Shown: positions 18,427-28,447, counted from the first letter of the stretch. The stretch is 64,000 nucleotides of DNA from Verrucomicrobiota bacterium (GCA_003164675.1 PLTX01000095.1:1-64000), one strand, 5' to 3'. Translations and numbers: made by a program. The notes: a model not told the origin generated them from the letters alone.

Positions 18427-21400
18427 ATGCGACAGTTTATTTTTAGGATTCTCACGCTGGCGGCACTATTTCTAACCGTCGTGGCCGGAAGCGGTTGCAC
18501 GCGGGCGGCCAGACGCGCCCGCCACCTGGCGCGTGCCAATCAGTACTTCGATTCAGGCGAGTTGGACAAGGCGGAGATCGAGTACTTGATCGTGCTCAAA
18601 ACGGATCTGACGAATCCCCAGGCCATCGGTCGACTCGGCATCATTTATTACGAACAGGGGCGATATGGGCGGGCGGTTCCGTTCCTGATCAAAGGGAAGG
18701 AACTGGCGCCGGAAGACCTGGAGCTGCGACGGAAGCTGGCCGCCATCTATTTGTCAGCGGGTAAGACAAAGGATGTAAGGGACGAGGCCGGCTTCGTTCT
18801 CGACCGAAAGCCGCAGGATGATGAGGCGCCGCTGCTATTGGCTGAGGCAGCTGTCACCACGAACGCCGCGGCCGAGGCACAGGAGAGATTGAAGGCGGTG
18901 GTGCAAAAGAGGGGTGAGACAGCGGCATTGGATGTGGGCCTGGCACATTTGGAACAGATCCGGGGAGATTTTCAGGGAGCCGCGGCCGATTTGCAACGGG
19001 CCAAAGCCCTCGACCCAAAATCGAGTTCGGTGTTTTGGGCCTACGGGAACTTGTACTTCGCGCAAAACGATCAAAAGCAGGCCGAAGAGGCGTTCAAGAT
19101 GGCGGCTGAATTATCTCCTCCTCGATCTCCGAGGCGGTTGGGATACGCCCAGTACAAAATCCGGGCAGGCGACCTGACGGCCGGCAAACAGCTCTTGCAA
19201 GAAATCACCCAGAAGACCCCGGACTATTTGCCCGCGTGGAGGTGGCTGGCGGAGATCGCCCTGGCTGAAAAGAAATACGACGAATGCGCGGATATGATCG
19301 GCAGGATGTTGGCGCGCGACTCGTTGAACTACGACGCTCTTTTGTTGAACGGCCAACTGATGCTGGCCAAGGGCGAACCGGACAAGGCGGTCGTGGAATT
19401 CAAGAAGACAGTGGCCGCGTATCCACAGGCGGCCAACGCTCATTACCAACTGGCGGTGGCCTACGCGGCCGAGAACGAGGTGGGGCAGGCGGTGATCAGC
19501 CTGAACCAGGCGTTGAGTCTGGCGCCGAACTTTGCCGAAGCCACGGTGTTATTGGCGGGAATCGAAATGAGAACCGGCGAAGTGGGTGCGGCCATCGCTT
19601 TGCTGAAGGCGCTGGTGGAAAAACAACCGCAATTTGTCCAGGCCCAGGTCTTTCTGGCCGACGGGTATCGCGCCCAGGGCGATTTCGAATCCGCGATCGG
19701 GATCTACCGCGCCCTGGAGAAGTTGGCTCCGAAGAATCCAGATGCTCCGTTCCTCATGGGGATGACGTTTCTCCAGGAGAAAAAGCGCGACGAAGCCCGC
19801 GCGGCATTCGGCAGGGCCGTGGAATTATCTCCCGATTACCTGGCCGGGGTGGAGCAGTTGGTGGACATGGATCTCACGGACAAACAGTATGAAACGGCCC
19901 TCCACCGGGTGCAGCCGCTCCTCGATCGAAACCCCAAGTCGGCGGAGGCGCGTTTGATTCAGGCCAAGGTTTTCCTGACGCAACAGGATGCGAAACGGGC
20001 GGAGGCCGCGCTGTTGAAGGCCATCGAGTTGAAGCCGGAATCTCGGACCGCCCATCTCATGCTCGCGCAGTTGTATGTCGACACCCACCAGGGACAGAAG
20101 GCATTGGACGATCTCCGCGCGTTCGTGGAGAAAAATCCAAAGGACGGCGGGGTGTGGATGTTCATCGGCATGATCCAGGAACAGCAGAAGGATTACAATG
20201 CAGTCCGCGACACCTACGAGAAACTGCTGGCAACCAATCCGCAGTACACGCCGGCAATGAACAATCTTGCGTGGTTGTATGCGGAACATTTTGGACAGAC
20301 GGACAAGGCGTACGAGATCGCCAGCAAAGCCAGGGAATTGCAGCCATACGACCCGTTTACTGCCGATACGCTGGGTTGGATCCTCTATCGGATGAAGCAG
20401 TACCCGAAGGCCTTGAGTTTGCTGTTGGAAAGCGCCGGCAAGATCGGCAAGCAGGCCGACATCCAGCTTCATTTGGGCCTGACGTATTACATGTTGGGTG
20501 AGGAAGGACCAGCTCGGGCGGCGCTGCAGCGCGCCCAGGAATTGAACAAGGATGTTACGGACCGCGAGGAAGCGGATCGATGCCTGGCAATCCTGGCCAT
20601 TGATCCCGCGTCTGCCGGACCCGAGGCGCGGGCCATGTTGGACAAGCGACTGGCGGCGACGCCGGATGACTCGGTAGCCCGAACACGGCTGGCTGCCATT
20701 GACGAGCGCGAGGGGAATTTTGATAAGGCGACAGAGGCGTATCAGTCGATTCTGACCGCCAATCCCAACCATGTCGGGGCGTTGGTCAGTCTCGCGCGAC
20801 TCTACTCGACACATTTGGGCGACGCGCACAGGGCCATCGAATTTGCCAAGAGCGCGTACAAAATCGCGCCGAACGATCCCGCCATCTCCCTGATTCTTGG
20901 TCGACTGGCGTTCCAGACGGGCGATTACAAATGGGCAGCGAGCTTGCTCCAACAAGCGTTGACCCAACAGCCCCCGAATCCCGAAGTGCTCTTTGATTTC
21001 GCGCAGGCCACCTACAGCGTTGGCCACGTGTCAGATGCCGCGTCAAATGCGAAAAGTGCCCTGCAGGCGCGGACTGGTTTCTCGCGGGCGGATGCCGCGA
21101 CACGTTTTCTCGACATGATCGCGCTGGCTGGCAACCCGGAGCAGGCAGCCGCGTCGTCATCCCGCATTCAGGACATATTGAAATCGCAGCCCGACTACGT
21201 GCCCGCGCTCATGGTGATGGGAGCGATTGAAGACCAAAAACCGGATATTCGCGCGGCGGAGCAGGTTTATGAAAAAGTGCTGTCGCTGTATCCTGACTTT
21301 GGACCGGCGAAGAGGCGGCTGGCAATTCTGTACGCGGGGGATCAACCCGTCGACAACCAGAAAGCGTTACAGCTCGCGATGCAGGCTCGAGAAGCGTTTC

Positions 21401-21657
21401 CCGACGATTCGGAGTTGGCAAAGGCGCTGGGCATCCTCGCCTATCGGCAGGGTGACTACACGAGATCGTCCAAGCTGCTGCAGGAGAGCGCCAACAAGCT
21501 GAATGGAGATGCCAAGGTGTTTTATTACCTGGGCATGGATCAATATCGACTCAAACAACGGACAGAAAGTAAACGATCGCTCCAGCGCGCTTTGGACTTG
21601 AGTTTACCCGGTGAACTCGCCAGCGAAGCGCGGCGTGTGTTGGCTGAGCTGAAGTGA
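18427..21657 (+). CDS. prsT: PEP-CTERM system TPR-repeat lipoprotein (PrsT-like)
   Basis: Lipobox-like VVAGSGCTRAAR, followed by about 1000 aa of TPR repeats; exosortase-locus context. Confidence 0.8.
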   Translation: MRQFIFRILTLAALFLTVVAGSGCTRAARRARHLARANQYFDSGELDKAEIEYLIVLKTDLTNPQAIGRLGIIYYEQGRYGRAVPFLIKGKELAPEDLELRRKLAAIYLSAGKTKDVRDEAGFVLDRKPQDDEAPLLLAEAAVTTNAAAEAQERLKAVVQKRGETAALDVGLAHLEQIRGDFQGAAADLQRAKALDPKSSSVFWAYGNLYFAQNDQKQAEEAFKMAAELSPPRSPRRLGYAQYKIRAGDLTAGKQLLQEITQKTPDYLPAWRWLAEIALAEKKYDECADMIGRMLARDSLNYDALLLNGQLMLAKGEPDKAVVEFKKTVAAYPQAANAHYQLAVAYAAENEVGQAVISLNQALSLAPNFAEATVLLAGIEMRTGEVGAAIALLKALVEKQPQFVQAQVFLADGYRAQGDFESAIGIYRALEKLAPKNPDAPFLMGMTFLQEKKRDEARAAFGRAVELSPDYLAGVEQLVDMDLTDKQYETALHRVQPLLDRNPKSAEARLIQAKVFLTQQDAKRAEAALLKAIELKPESRTAHLMLAQLYVDTHQGQKALDDLRAFVEKNPKDGGVWMFIGMIQEQQKDYNAVRDTYEKLLATNPQYTPAMNNLAWLYAEHFGQTDKAYEIASKARELQPYDPFTADTLGWILYRMKQYPKALSLLLESAGKIGKQADIQLHLGLTYYMLGEEGPARAALQRAQELNKDVTDREEADRCLAILAIDPASAGPEARAMLDKRLAATPDDSVARTRLAAIDEREGNFDKATEAYQSILTANPNHVGALVSLARLYSTHLGDAHRAIEFAKSAYKIAPNDPAISLILGRLAFQTGDYKWAASLLQQALTQQPPNPEVLFDFAQATYSVGHVSDAASNAKSALQARTGFSRADAATRFLDMIALAGNPEQAAASSSRIQDILKSQPDYVPALMVMGAIEDQKPDIRAAEQVYEKVLSLYPDFGPAKRRLAILYAGDQPVDNQKALQLAMQAREAFPDDSELAKALGILAYRQGDYTRSSKLLQESANKLNGDAKVFYYLGMDQYRLKQRTESKRSLQRALDLSLPGELASEARRVLAELK

Positions 21658-22001
21658 GTTCTCTCACCGCCCAGAATATTCAGCTTCCACCGAGAAGCGT
21701 GACGCTGGTACAGGCCGCGTGCCCTCTCGCGGTGATTTGTTCAGGCAATGCGCGCGGCCATCCTGTAGAGCATCAGTGCCGTCAGACAGGGCTTGGAATC
21801 GGAGATTGACATGGAAACAACCTTTTCGGTAGGGGTGCTGATGGACTTGGCGACGTGTAAAATATCCCTGAAGAACGTCGGATTCCTTTACGGTTTCTTC
21901 CCCCCATTCCGCGCCATTAATCGCAACAAAAAACTTTGACTGATACATACTATGTTGTGGATTAGCCACTTATGAATCAGAAAATCAAACCAGAAACCTC
22001 G

Positions 22002-22017
22002 TGGCATGTCGTCTGCT
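22002..22017 (+). promoter_or_regulatory. Sigma-54 (-24/-12) promoter-like element TGGCATGTCGTCTGCT
   Basis: GG and GC dinucleotides separated by 10 nt, close to TGGCAYG-N4-TTGCW; upstream of CTERM gene 22078. Confidence 0.6.
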
Positions 22018-22077
22018 TGATGAGCCTGTTGGATGGTTGGAGAAACAGAGTATAGGGAAAACATTAGGAGAGAAACA

Positions 22078-22653
22078 ATGAAGAGCAGACTCATTACACT
22101 TTCAATTGTAGCGGTCGTGATGGCATCGCTGAGTATGACGGCGCAAGCGATCCCGATTTCCGGGGCAATTGCTTTTAGCGGTGGTACGACACTCAATGGC
22201 TCTTTGGCTTCGGCAACGGCCTTCACGGGCTATAGTGATGTGCAGATTGCCACTGCGACTCCGCCTACGGGAACATATGCTGGTCTGCCCACCGGCGTCT
22301 CTAGCCCCTCGCCCATCACGTTTGCGGATTTCACATTCAACCCGGTGCCTGTCTCCAGCTTTGTGTTGTGGACGTTCAACTACGGGGGTTTGACCTATTC
22401 CTTCACGGCAAGTTCTGTGCTCGTTAACCTTCAAAACAGCAGCTTCCTGAATATTTCGGGCAATGGTACTGCGTCCATTACCGGGTACGACACTACGGCC
22501 GGCAGTTGGACCATCACTGTTACCGGGTCGGACACGGTGCTCGCGTTCGCGTCTTCAGCCTCGGTGAACGGCGTTCCCGATGGGGGAACAACGGTGCTTC
22601 TGCTTGGCGCGGCGCTCGCAGCACTCGGGTTGATTCAGCGACGTTTGGCGTAA
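22078..22653 (+). CDS. VPDGG-CTERM surface protein
   Basis: Signal peptide MKSRLITLSIVAVVMASLSMTAQA; C-term VPDGGTTVLLLGAALAALGLIQRRLA (motif, TM, basic tail). Confidence 0.88.
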   Translation: MKSRLITLSIVAVVMASLSMTAQAIPISGAIAFSGGTTLNGSLASATAFTGYSDVQIATATPPTGTYAGLPTGVSSPSPITFADFTFNPVPVSSFVLWTFNYGGLTYSFTASSVLVNLQNSSFLNISGNGTASITGYDTTAGSWTITVTGSDTVLAFASSASVNGVPDGGTTVLLLGAALAALGLIQRRLA

Positions 22654-22683
22654 TTCGACTGAGTTTTCTTTTCATTGTTCTAA

Positions 22684-22713
22684 GAAGGGCAGGGATGATC
22701 ATCCCTGCCCTTC
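22684..22713. terminator. Perfect 30-bp palindrome downstream of the VPDGG-CTERM gene; putative hairpin terminator
   Basis: GAAGGGCAGGGATGATCATCCCTGCCCTTC is its own reverse complement. Confidence 0.55.
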
Positions 22714-23055
22714 CGATCTTTGCAGGTCGAGATTGCATTTCCCCCCGTTTATTTGAACGGATGTTTGGCGCTCTTCGAGCTGATTTGACTGTGGATGTTG
22801 AGTATTGCAACTGGATCCTTGCCCCGGCCAACTTCATTCAGAAGATTCTGACTTTTCTTTTGTGGAATTGACGGAACCGTGGCGGGGGGGCTTCCCTCTG
22901 GGGGATGCCATCGAAGAACAATCGGCTCTCGCACAACGATGCACCAAATGCTTCCAACGCCTCCAGTAGTTTTCCTGTGATTCCTGGCGGTTTCTGGCTA
23001 TAGTAACTCGAATTGCCTGGATCAAAGCCGGTTCCCGTCTTTTGAACGAGAAGTC

Positions 23056-25170
23056 ATGAACATTACGTTTGCACTGGCAATCAGTGCTGCCATTCTCAGC
23101 GGCACCTTGGCCTTGGGCGTCGCCATTCGGGCGGAGCGTTCTATTGTCCGTTGGACCTTCGTGCTGGGAATGCTCGCCTTGTCAACGGAGAGCGTTTTCT
23201 CGGGCATGACCGTGGACGCCGTTCTGCCGGGAGAGGTCGTTCACTGGGAAATGCTGAGGATGATTGTCCTCTCCTTGCTCCCCGGAGTCTGGATCCTCTT
23301 CAGCTTGAGTTACTCGCGCGGGAATACCCGGGAATTTCTGGCTAAATGGTGGTTCATTGTGGCCGCTGCCTTCCTTCTGCCCGCGGGGCTTGCCGTGTTG
23401 TTCCGCGAAGACCTGATTGCTTCGATTGCCCCCAGCGCCATCGAGGATCACTGGATGCTTCGCTTGAGTCCGTCTGGAATCGCTTTGAACCTTCTCTTCT
23501 TGATCGCCGCGGTATTCGTACTGATGAATCTTGAGCGCACGTTTCGGGCGTCCGTCGGAACGATGCGCTGGCGAATCAAATTCATGATTCTGGGTCTGGG
23601 TGTACTATTCGCCGTCCGAGTGTACACGAGCAGCCAGGCGCTTCTGTTTTTCGGAATTGACCTGTCCCTGGAGGGCGTCAACTCGGGCGCGCTCCTCGTG
23701 GCCTGCCTGCTGATTATGCGCTCGCTGTTGCGGGCCGGACATTTCGACGTCAGCGTATATCCGTCACAGTCGGTCCTGTGCAATTCGCTGACCGTGCTGT
23801 TGGCCGGGATCTACCTGTTTGCGGTCGCGGTGTTCGCCAAAGTGGTCGCGTTCTTTGGCGGCGACGCGATGTTTGCTGTCAAGACATTCGTCATTCTGGT
23901 CGCCCTGGTATTGCTGACGGTCCTGTTGCTGTCAGAGCGGGTGCGGCTGTTGACCAGGCGCTTTGTCAGCCGTCACCTTCAACGGCCGTTGCATGACTAC
24001 CGTCTGGTCTGGCGAAAGTTCACTGAGGGTACCGCCTCCCGCGTCGACCAGACGGAACTGTGCCGTGCGACGGTCAAACTGATCGCAGAAATCCTCCAAG
24101 CGCTCTCCGTGACCATCTGGCTCGTGGATGATACAAGAGAACGCCTGACATTTGCGGCATCCACGTCGTTGTCCGATACTACGGGCGCGAATCTCAGCCC
24201 GCAGGGCGCCGAGGTGGCGGAAGTCGTTCGTGCGTTGCTCGAACAGACGGCGCCCGTGGATATCGACGCGTCGAAGGAAAGGTGGGCCGCGCTGTTGAGG
24301 CAGTGGCATCCGGATGAATTCCGCAGGGGAGGGGACCGCATTGCCGTGCCGATGATCAGTAACGGAGAGCTGCTCGGGCTGATCACGCTGGGCGATCGCG
24401 TTGGCGGGGTTGCCTTCTCGCAACAGGATTTTGATTTGCTCAAGTGCATGGGCGACCAGGCAGCCGCCAGCCTGCGCAATGTCCAGTTGTCCCAGAAACT
24501 TCTCCAGGCCAGGGAACTCGAAGCGTTTCAGACTATGTCGGTGTTTTTCATCCACGACCTGAAGAACACCGCTTCGACGCTCAACCTGATGTTGCGCAAC
24601 CTGCCCGTCCATTTTGACAAGCCCGCCTTTCGTGAGGACGCGTTGCGCGGGATTTCCAAAACCGTGGATCACATCAATCAACTGATCGAACGGTTGAGCC
24701 TGTTGCGTCACGAATTGGAAATGCAGCCGACGGAAACGGACCTGAACGAGGTGGTTTCCCAAGCCGTGACCGGTTGGGCCAAAACCGGCGAGGTTGATCT
24801 GGTACAAGACCTGCATCCATTACCAAGGTTGTATCTGGATCGGGAGCAAATACTCAAAGTGGTAACGAATTTGGTGCTCAACGCGACGCAAGCGGTTTCC
24901 GGCAAGGGCCGGGTGTGCATCGAGACGACGCACCGGAACGGCTGGGTTGTGCTCTCGGTGGCGGACAACGGCTGTGGCATGAGCGCTGAGTTTCGGAATC
25001 GATCGCTGTTTCGCCCGTTCCAAACCACCAAGAAGCAGGGGCTGGGCATCGGCGTGTTCCAGAGCAAGATGATCGCGGAGGCGCACGGGGGGAGGATCGA
25101 GGTCGAAAGTGAACTGGGCAAGGGCACAACGTTTCGCGTACTGTTGCCCGTCCAAAGGCCAGGTAAATGA
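23056..25170 (+). CDS. prsK: PEP-CTERM system sensor histidine kinase (PrsK-like)
   Basis: N-terminal multi-TM, GAF-like domain, HDLKNTASTLNLMLRN H-box, NLVLNATQAV, DNGCGM, GLGIGVFQSKMI; adjacent to PrsR. Confidence 0.85.
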   Translation: MNITFALAISAAILSGTLALGVAIRAERSIVRWTFVLGMLALSTESVFSGMTVDAVLPGEVVHWEMLRMIVLSLLPGVWILFSLSYSRGNTREFLAKWWFIVAAAFLLPAGLAVLFREDLIASIAPSAIEDHWMLRLSPSGIALNLLFLIAAVFVLMNLERTFRASVGTMRWRIKFMILGLGVLFAVRVYTSSQALLFFGIDLSLEGVNSGALLVACLLIMRSLLRAGHFDVSVYPSQSVLCNSLTVLLAGIYLFAVAVFAKVVAFFGGDAMFAVKTFVILVALVLLTVLLLSERVRLLTRRFVSRHLQRPLHDYRLVWRKFTEGTASRVDQTELCRATVKLIAEILQALSVTIWLVDDTRERLTFAASTSLSDTTGANLSPQGAEVAEVVRALLEQTAPVDIDASKERWAALLRQWHPDEFRRGGDRIAVPMISNGELLGLITLGDRVGGVAFSQQDFDLLKCMGDQAAASLRNVQLSQKLLQARELEAFQTMSVFFIHDLKNTASTLNLMLRNLPVHFDKPAFREDALRGISKTVDHINQLIERLSLLRHELEMQPTETDLNEVVSQAVTGWAKTGEVDLVQDLHPLPRLYLDREQILKVVTNLVLNATQAVSGKGRVCIETTHRNGWVVLSVADNGCGMSAEFRNRSLFRPFQTTKKQGLGIGVFQSKMIAEAHGGRIEVESELGKGTTFRVLLPVQRPGK

Positions 25171-26534
25171 ACCCGAAATTGCTGATAGTCGACGACGACG
25201 AGGAAATCCGCACCCAGATGAAGTGGGCGCTGGCGCAGGATTACGAAGTGTTGCTGGCGGAGGACCGGGCCAGCGCGGTCGAGTTTTTCAAGTTCGATCG
25301 ACCAGCGGTGGTGTTGATGGATCTGGGCCTGCCGCCTCAACCGAACAATCCCGAGGAGGGGTTGGCGGCGATGTCCGAGTTGGTCGCGCTGGATCGCTTG
25401 GTCAAGGTCGTGGTCATCACGGGGCAGGAAGAGAAGGAAGTCGCGCTGAATGCGGTGGGGGCCGGGGCCTACGATTTTCTCTGCAAGCCGGTGGACACGG
25501 AGGAACTGAAGCTTCTTCTGAAACGCTGTTTCCACGTCGCGCGGTTGGAGCGGGAGTACCGCGAGATGCAGCAACAATTCCAGGGTGATACTTTCGAGGG
25601 CATGCTGGGCACAAGTCCCTCGATGCAGACCGTGTTCGCTTCGATTCGCAAGGTGGCCGTGACGGAAGCCCCCGTCCTGATACTTGGAGAAAGTGGAACC
25701 GGAAAAGAGATGGCCGCCATGGCGATCCACCGGAGGAGCGCTCGAAAGGACGGCCCGTTCATTGCGATCAATTGCAGCGCGATCCCGGAAACACTTCTGG
25801 AGAGCGAACTGTTCGGGCATGAAAAGGGGGCGTTCACCGGCGCCCACATGCAACGGAAGGGGCGGATCGAAAGCGCCAGCGGCGGTACGCTGTTTTTGGA
25901 TGAGATTGGAGAGATCCCGTTACCGTTGCAGGTGAAACTGCTTCGATTTTTGCAGGAACAACGCATTGAACGGGTCGGCGGCCGTCAGGAGATCCAGGTG
26001 GATGCGCGCATCATTGCCGCGACCAACTCCGATCTCAAAAAGGGAATGGCCGACGGAAGGTTTCGAGAAGACCTTTACTATCGGTTGGCCGTGGTCCAGA
26101 TGACCTTGCCGCCGCTTCGTGACCGGGAAGGGGACATTCGCTTGCTCGCGCAGTCGTTCCTGCAACGATTCTCGCGGGAAATCGGAAAACAGGGCCTGGC
26201 CTTCGATCGGGAAGCGGTGTCGGCGATGCGCGGTCACGCGTGGCCGGGTAACGTGCGGGAATTGGAAAACCGAGTCAAACGGGCGGTGATTATGGCCGAG
26301 GGCAGGCGGTTGACGGTACAGGACCTCGAGTTGGCCGAATCCAAGGATTCCGCACGCGCCACCACATTGAAGGAAGCCCGGGAGAACCTGGAGCGAGAGA
26401 TGATTCTCCAAGGTTTGCGGAAACATTCCTGGAAAATCGCCGCGGCGGCGGCCGAACTCGGTGTGAGCCGCCCCACGTTGTACGAACTGATGGAAAAGCT
26501 GAATATCCAGCGGCCCGCACAAGAGCCGCAGTAA
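25167..26534 (+). CDS. prsR: PEP-CTERM-box sigma-54-dependent response regulator (PrsR-like)
   Basis: Receiver domain LLIVDDDEEIRTQMKWAL; sigma-54 AAA+ GESGTGKEM, ESELFGHEKGAFTGA; C-terminal Fis HTH. Confidence 0.9.
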   Translation: MNPKLLIVDDDEEIRTQMKWALAQDYEVLLAEDRASAVEFFKFDRPAVVLMDLGLPPQPNNPEEGLAAMSELVALDRLVKVVVITGQEEKEVALNAVGAGAYDFLCKPVDTEELKLLLKRCFHVARLEREYREMQQQFQGDTFEGMLGTSPSMQTVFASIRKVAVTEAPVLILGESGTGKEMAAMAIHRRSARKDGPFIAINCSAIPETLLESELFGHEKGAFTGAHMQRKGRIESASGGTLFLDEIGEIPLPLQVKLLRFLQEQRIERVGGRQEIQVDARIIAATNSDLKKGMADGRFREDLYYRLAVVQMTLPPLRDREGDIRLLAQSFLQRFSREIGKQGLAFDREAVSAMRGHAWPGNVRELENRVKRAVIMAEGRRLTVQDLELAESKDSARATTLKEARENLEREMILQGLRKHSWKIAAAAAELGVSRPTLYELMEKLNIQRPAQEPQ

Positions 26535-26613
26535 TACGGTCCGCAGTCCCACCCGTCATCACGGCCGGCAGCCGCCCCGTGAGACACAGGAAGTATCCCG
26601 CCTTAGCCTGCCG

Positions 26614-27288
26614 CTAGAACCAGGAGAATTTCTCCGGCACGTACACGATGTCGGAAGGCTTCAAGTAGAACGGCGTGCTCTGTTTGGCCTCCAAGGCCTG
26701 CTTCAGGTTCAGCGTGTAGTTCTTCGTACCGGCTTTCCCGTTCCGGACCACCCGGACATGACCGAGGTTGGCCTTCGTATAATCGAAACCGCCGGCTTCC
26801 ATGATGGCTTCCAGCGCGGTGATCGGGTGGTCGGACAGGATCTTGCCCGGACGGATCACAGCCCCGGTCACAAAAATGGGAAACGAGGAAGAAGTTACCG
26901 TCACCGTAACTTCCTTTGTGACCAACTGGGACGAGTACAGTTTGAGAATCTCTTTCTCCAAATCCGCCGGCGTCAGCCCGGCGGCAACGACTTCGCCGAC
27001 CATGGACAGGGCAATCTTGCCGTCTCTTCGGATCTGTTGCGAGTCATTGAGATTCGGGGCGCCGGGAAAGGTGATTTTCAGCATGTCGCCCTCTCGCAGG
27101 ATAATCGCGTTCGCTTGGTCGGCGGGTTCGACGGGAGCTTTTGACTGGCTCGTCTGACAGCCGGCCACCACGGTCAGGATTGCGGCTGCCAGGGTCGCCA
27201 GCATCGTTCGCGAACGGCCGCCAACGAATGCGCTTGTGTGGTTTGGCGAGCGGTCGAGATCGTTTGGAATCGTTGAAACGTTGGTCAT
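26614..27288 (-). CDS. Polysaccharide export protein (Wza/SLBB family)
   Basis: LREGDMLKITFPGAPNLNDSQQIRRDGKIALSMVGEVVAAGLTPADLEKEI; FVTGAVIRPGKI..ALEAIMEAGGF. Confidence 0.88.
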   Translation of the reverse strand: MTNVSTIPNDLDRSPNHTSAFVGGRSRTMLATLAAAILTVVAGCQTSQSKAPVEPADQANAIILREGDMLKITFPGAPNLNDSQQIRRDGKIALSMVGEVVAAGLTPADLEKEILKLYSSQLVTKEVTVTVTSSSFPIFVTGAVIRPGKILSDHPITALEAIMEAGGFDYTKANLGHVRVVRNGKAGTKNYTLNLKQALEAKQSTPFYLKPSDIVYVPEKFSWF

Positions 27289-27337
27289 TCGTCAGCCTCC
27301 TTCGGATGTTATACGCGGCTCGTATGGGAACGAACGG

Positions 27338-27353
27338 GGCAGTTCCCGTGCCC
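27338..27353 (-). promoter_or_regulatory. Sigma-54-like promoter for the export gene (minus strand GGGCACGGGAACTGCC)
   Basis: Minus strand GGCACG-N4-CTGC, GG-N10-GC spacing; about 50 nt upstream of ATG at 27288. Confidence 0.5.
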
Positions 27354-27614
27354 TTTTTTGCGAAGGTCATTCTATTCCTGCGCGGTCACCGCGACAACAT
27401 CAAAGCCGAGTTTCCTACTACGTATCGCGGTACGGTGGCAGGCCATTCGGTGGGGCGAACCGCGCACGATCCAACAGTCAACGTTGTGTAAATTGGCGTC
27501 GGAATATATTACACTTTTCGGCAATCTCTTGGAATCTCATGAATGAGAATAGATTTTATAATCATCTTACCACTAACCACTTAACATGGCAACCCAGCTT
27601 GGTATTTGTCGCTG

Positions 27615-27630
27615 TGGCACGCGTGGTGCT
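27615..27630 (+). promoter_or_regulatory. Sigma-54 promoter-like element TGGCACGCGTGGTGCT
   Basis: Exact TGGCACG -24 block and TGCT -12 block, GG-N10-GC; upstream of CTERM gene 27713. Confidence 0.68.
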
Positions 27631-27712
27631 AGACAATATAAATAATCAAATCTGCGTCGATGTCGTCGTATGGTTCGGCGGCATGCAGAATGGAATGGGA
27701 GAGGGTATCGGG

Positions 27713-28447
27713 ATGAAAGGAACAATGTCGTTCTCGCCTCGGGTAGGGCTGTATTTGGCAGCCATCGGGCTGGCCATTATCACCACGTCAGCCAGTGCTG
27801 TTCAATACACGTTTGAGGGCGAAACTGGTGGCGGACTGGTGATGGCGATTCAGACATCCGGCGGGAGTCAGTATGATTACGTGGGTCAAATGAACTTTGC
27901 CACTTCGACATCCGGTTGGCTAGCTACGCTGTCTACGTATTGCACCGATGTCGGCGTGTCTATTGCCTCTACATACAACTATACTCCTCTGTCATTCACT
28001 GCCGCCGCCAGCGTCGGAGGAGTGAATCCGACGTGGATTTCGGGCGGCATTCAGAACGCGGCCGCAATCTGGTACGCCAATAAAGGGTCGGCGGTAACCG
28101 TCGATCAGCAAGCGGGACTCCAACTCGCGATCTGGGAGGCGCTGTATAACAACAAGTCCACCTACACGGCTGGCAGCTTCTTCAGTTCGTCAAACGGTGG
28201 TTTTCATATCCTGTCTTCTGATGTAGGGGACATTGCGGTGGCGGCGACTGATGCCGCGGGCTACCTGAACGGCCTTAGCGGTGATCTCGCGGCACCGAGT
28301 GGCGATTGGTTGGAACCGAACAACGACTGCGGATCGCAAGGGTTGCTGTACCCGTCTCAAGTGCCGGAAGCAACGTCGACCTTGATGTTACTCGGCGCGG
28401 CTCTCACAACGCTGGGCTTTGCGAGCCGTAAGCTCCGCTCGAAGTAA
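27713..28447 (+). CDS. VPEA-type PEP-CTERM surface protein
   Basis: Signal-like N-terminus; C-term VPEATSTLMLLGAALTTLGFASRKLRSK. Confidence 0.85.
   Translation: MKGTMSFSPRVGLYLAAIGLAIITTSASAVQYTFEGETGGGLVMAIQTSGGSQYDYVGQMNFATSTSGWLATLSTYCTDVGVSIASTYNYTPLSFTAAASVGGVNPTWISGGIQNAAAIWYANKGSAVTVDQQAGLQLAIWEALYNNKSTYTAGSFFSSSNGGFHILSSDVGDIAVAATDAAGYLNGLSGDLAAPSGDWLEPNNDCGSQGLLYPSQVPEATSTLMLLGAALTTLGFASRKLRSK

Noticed and set aside
19825-21027. 400-aa minus-strand ORF
   Set aside because: Antisense to the TPR lipoprotein gene; no domain motifs.
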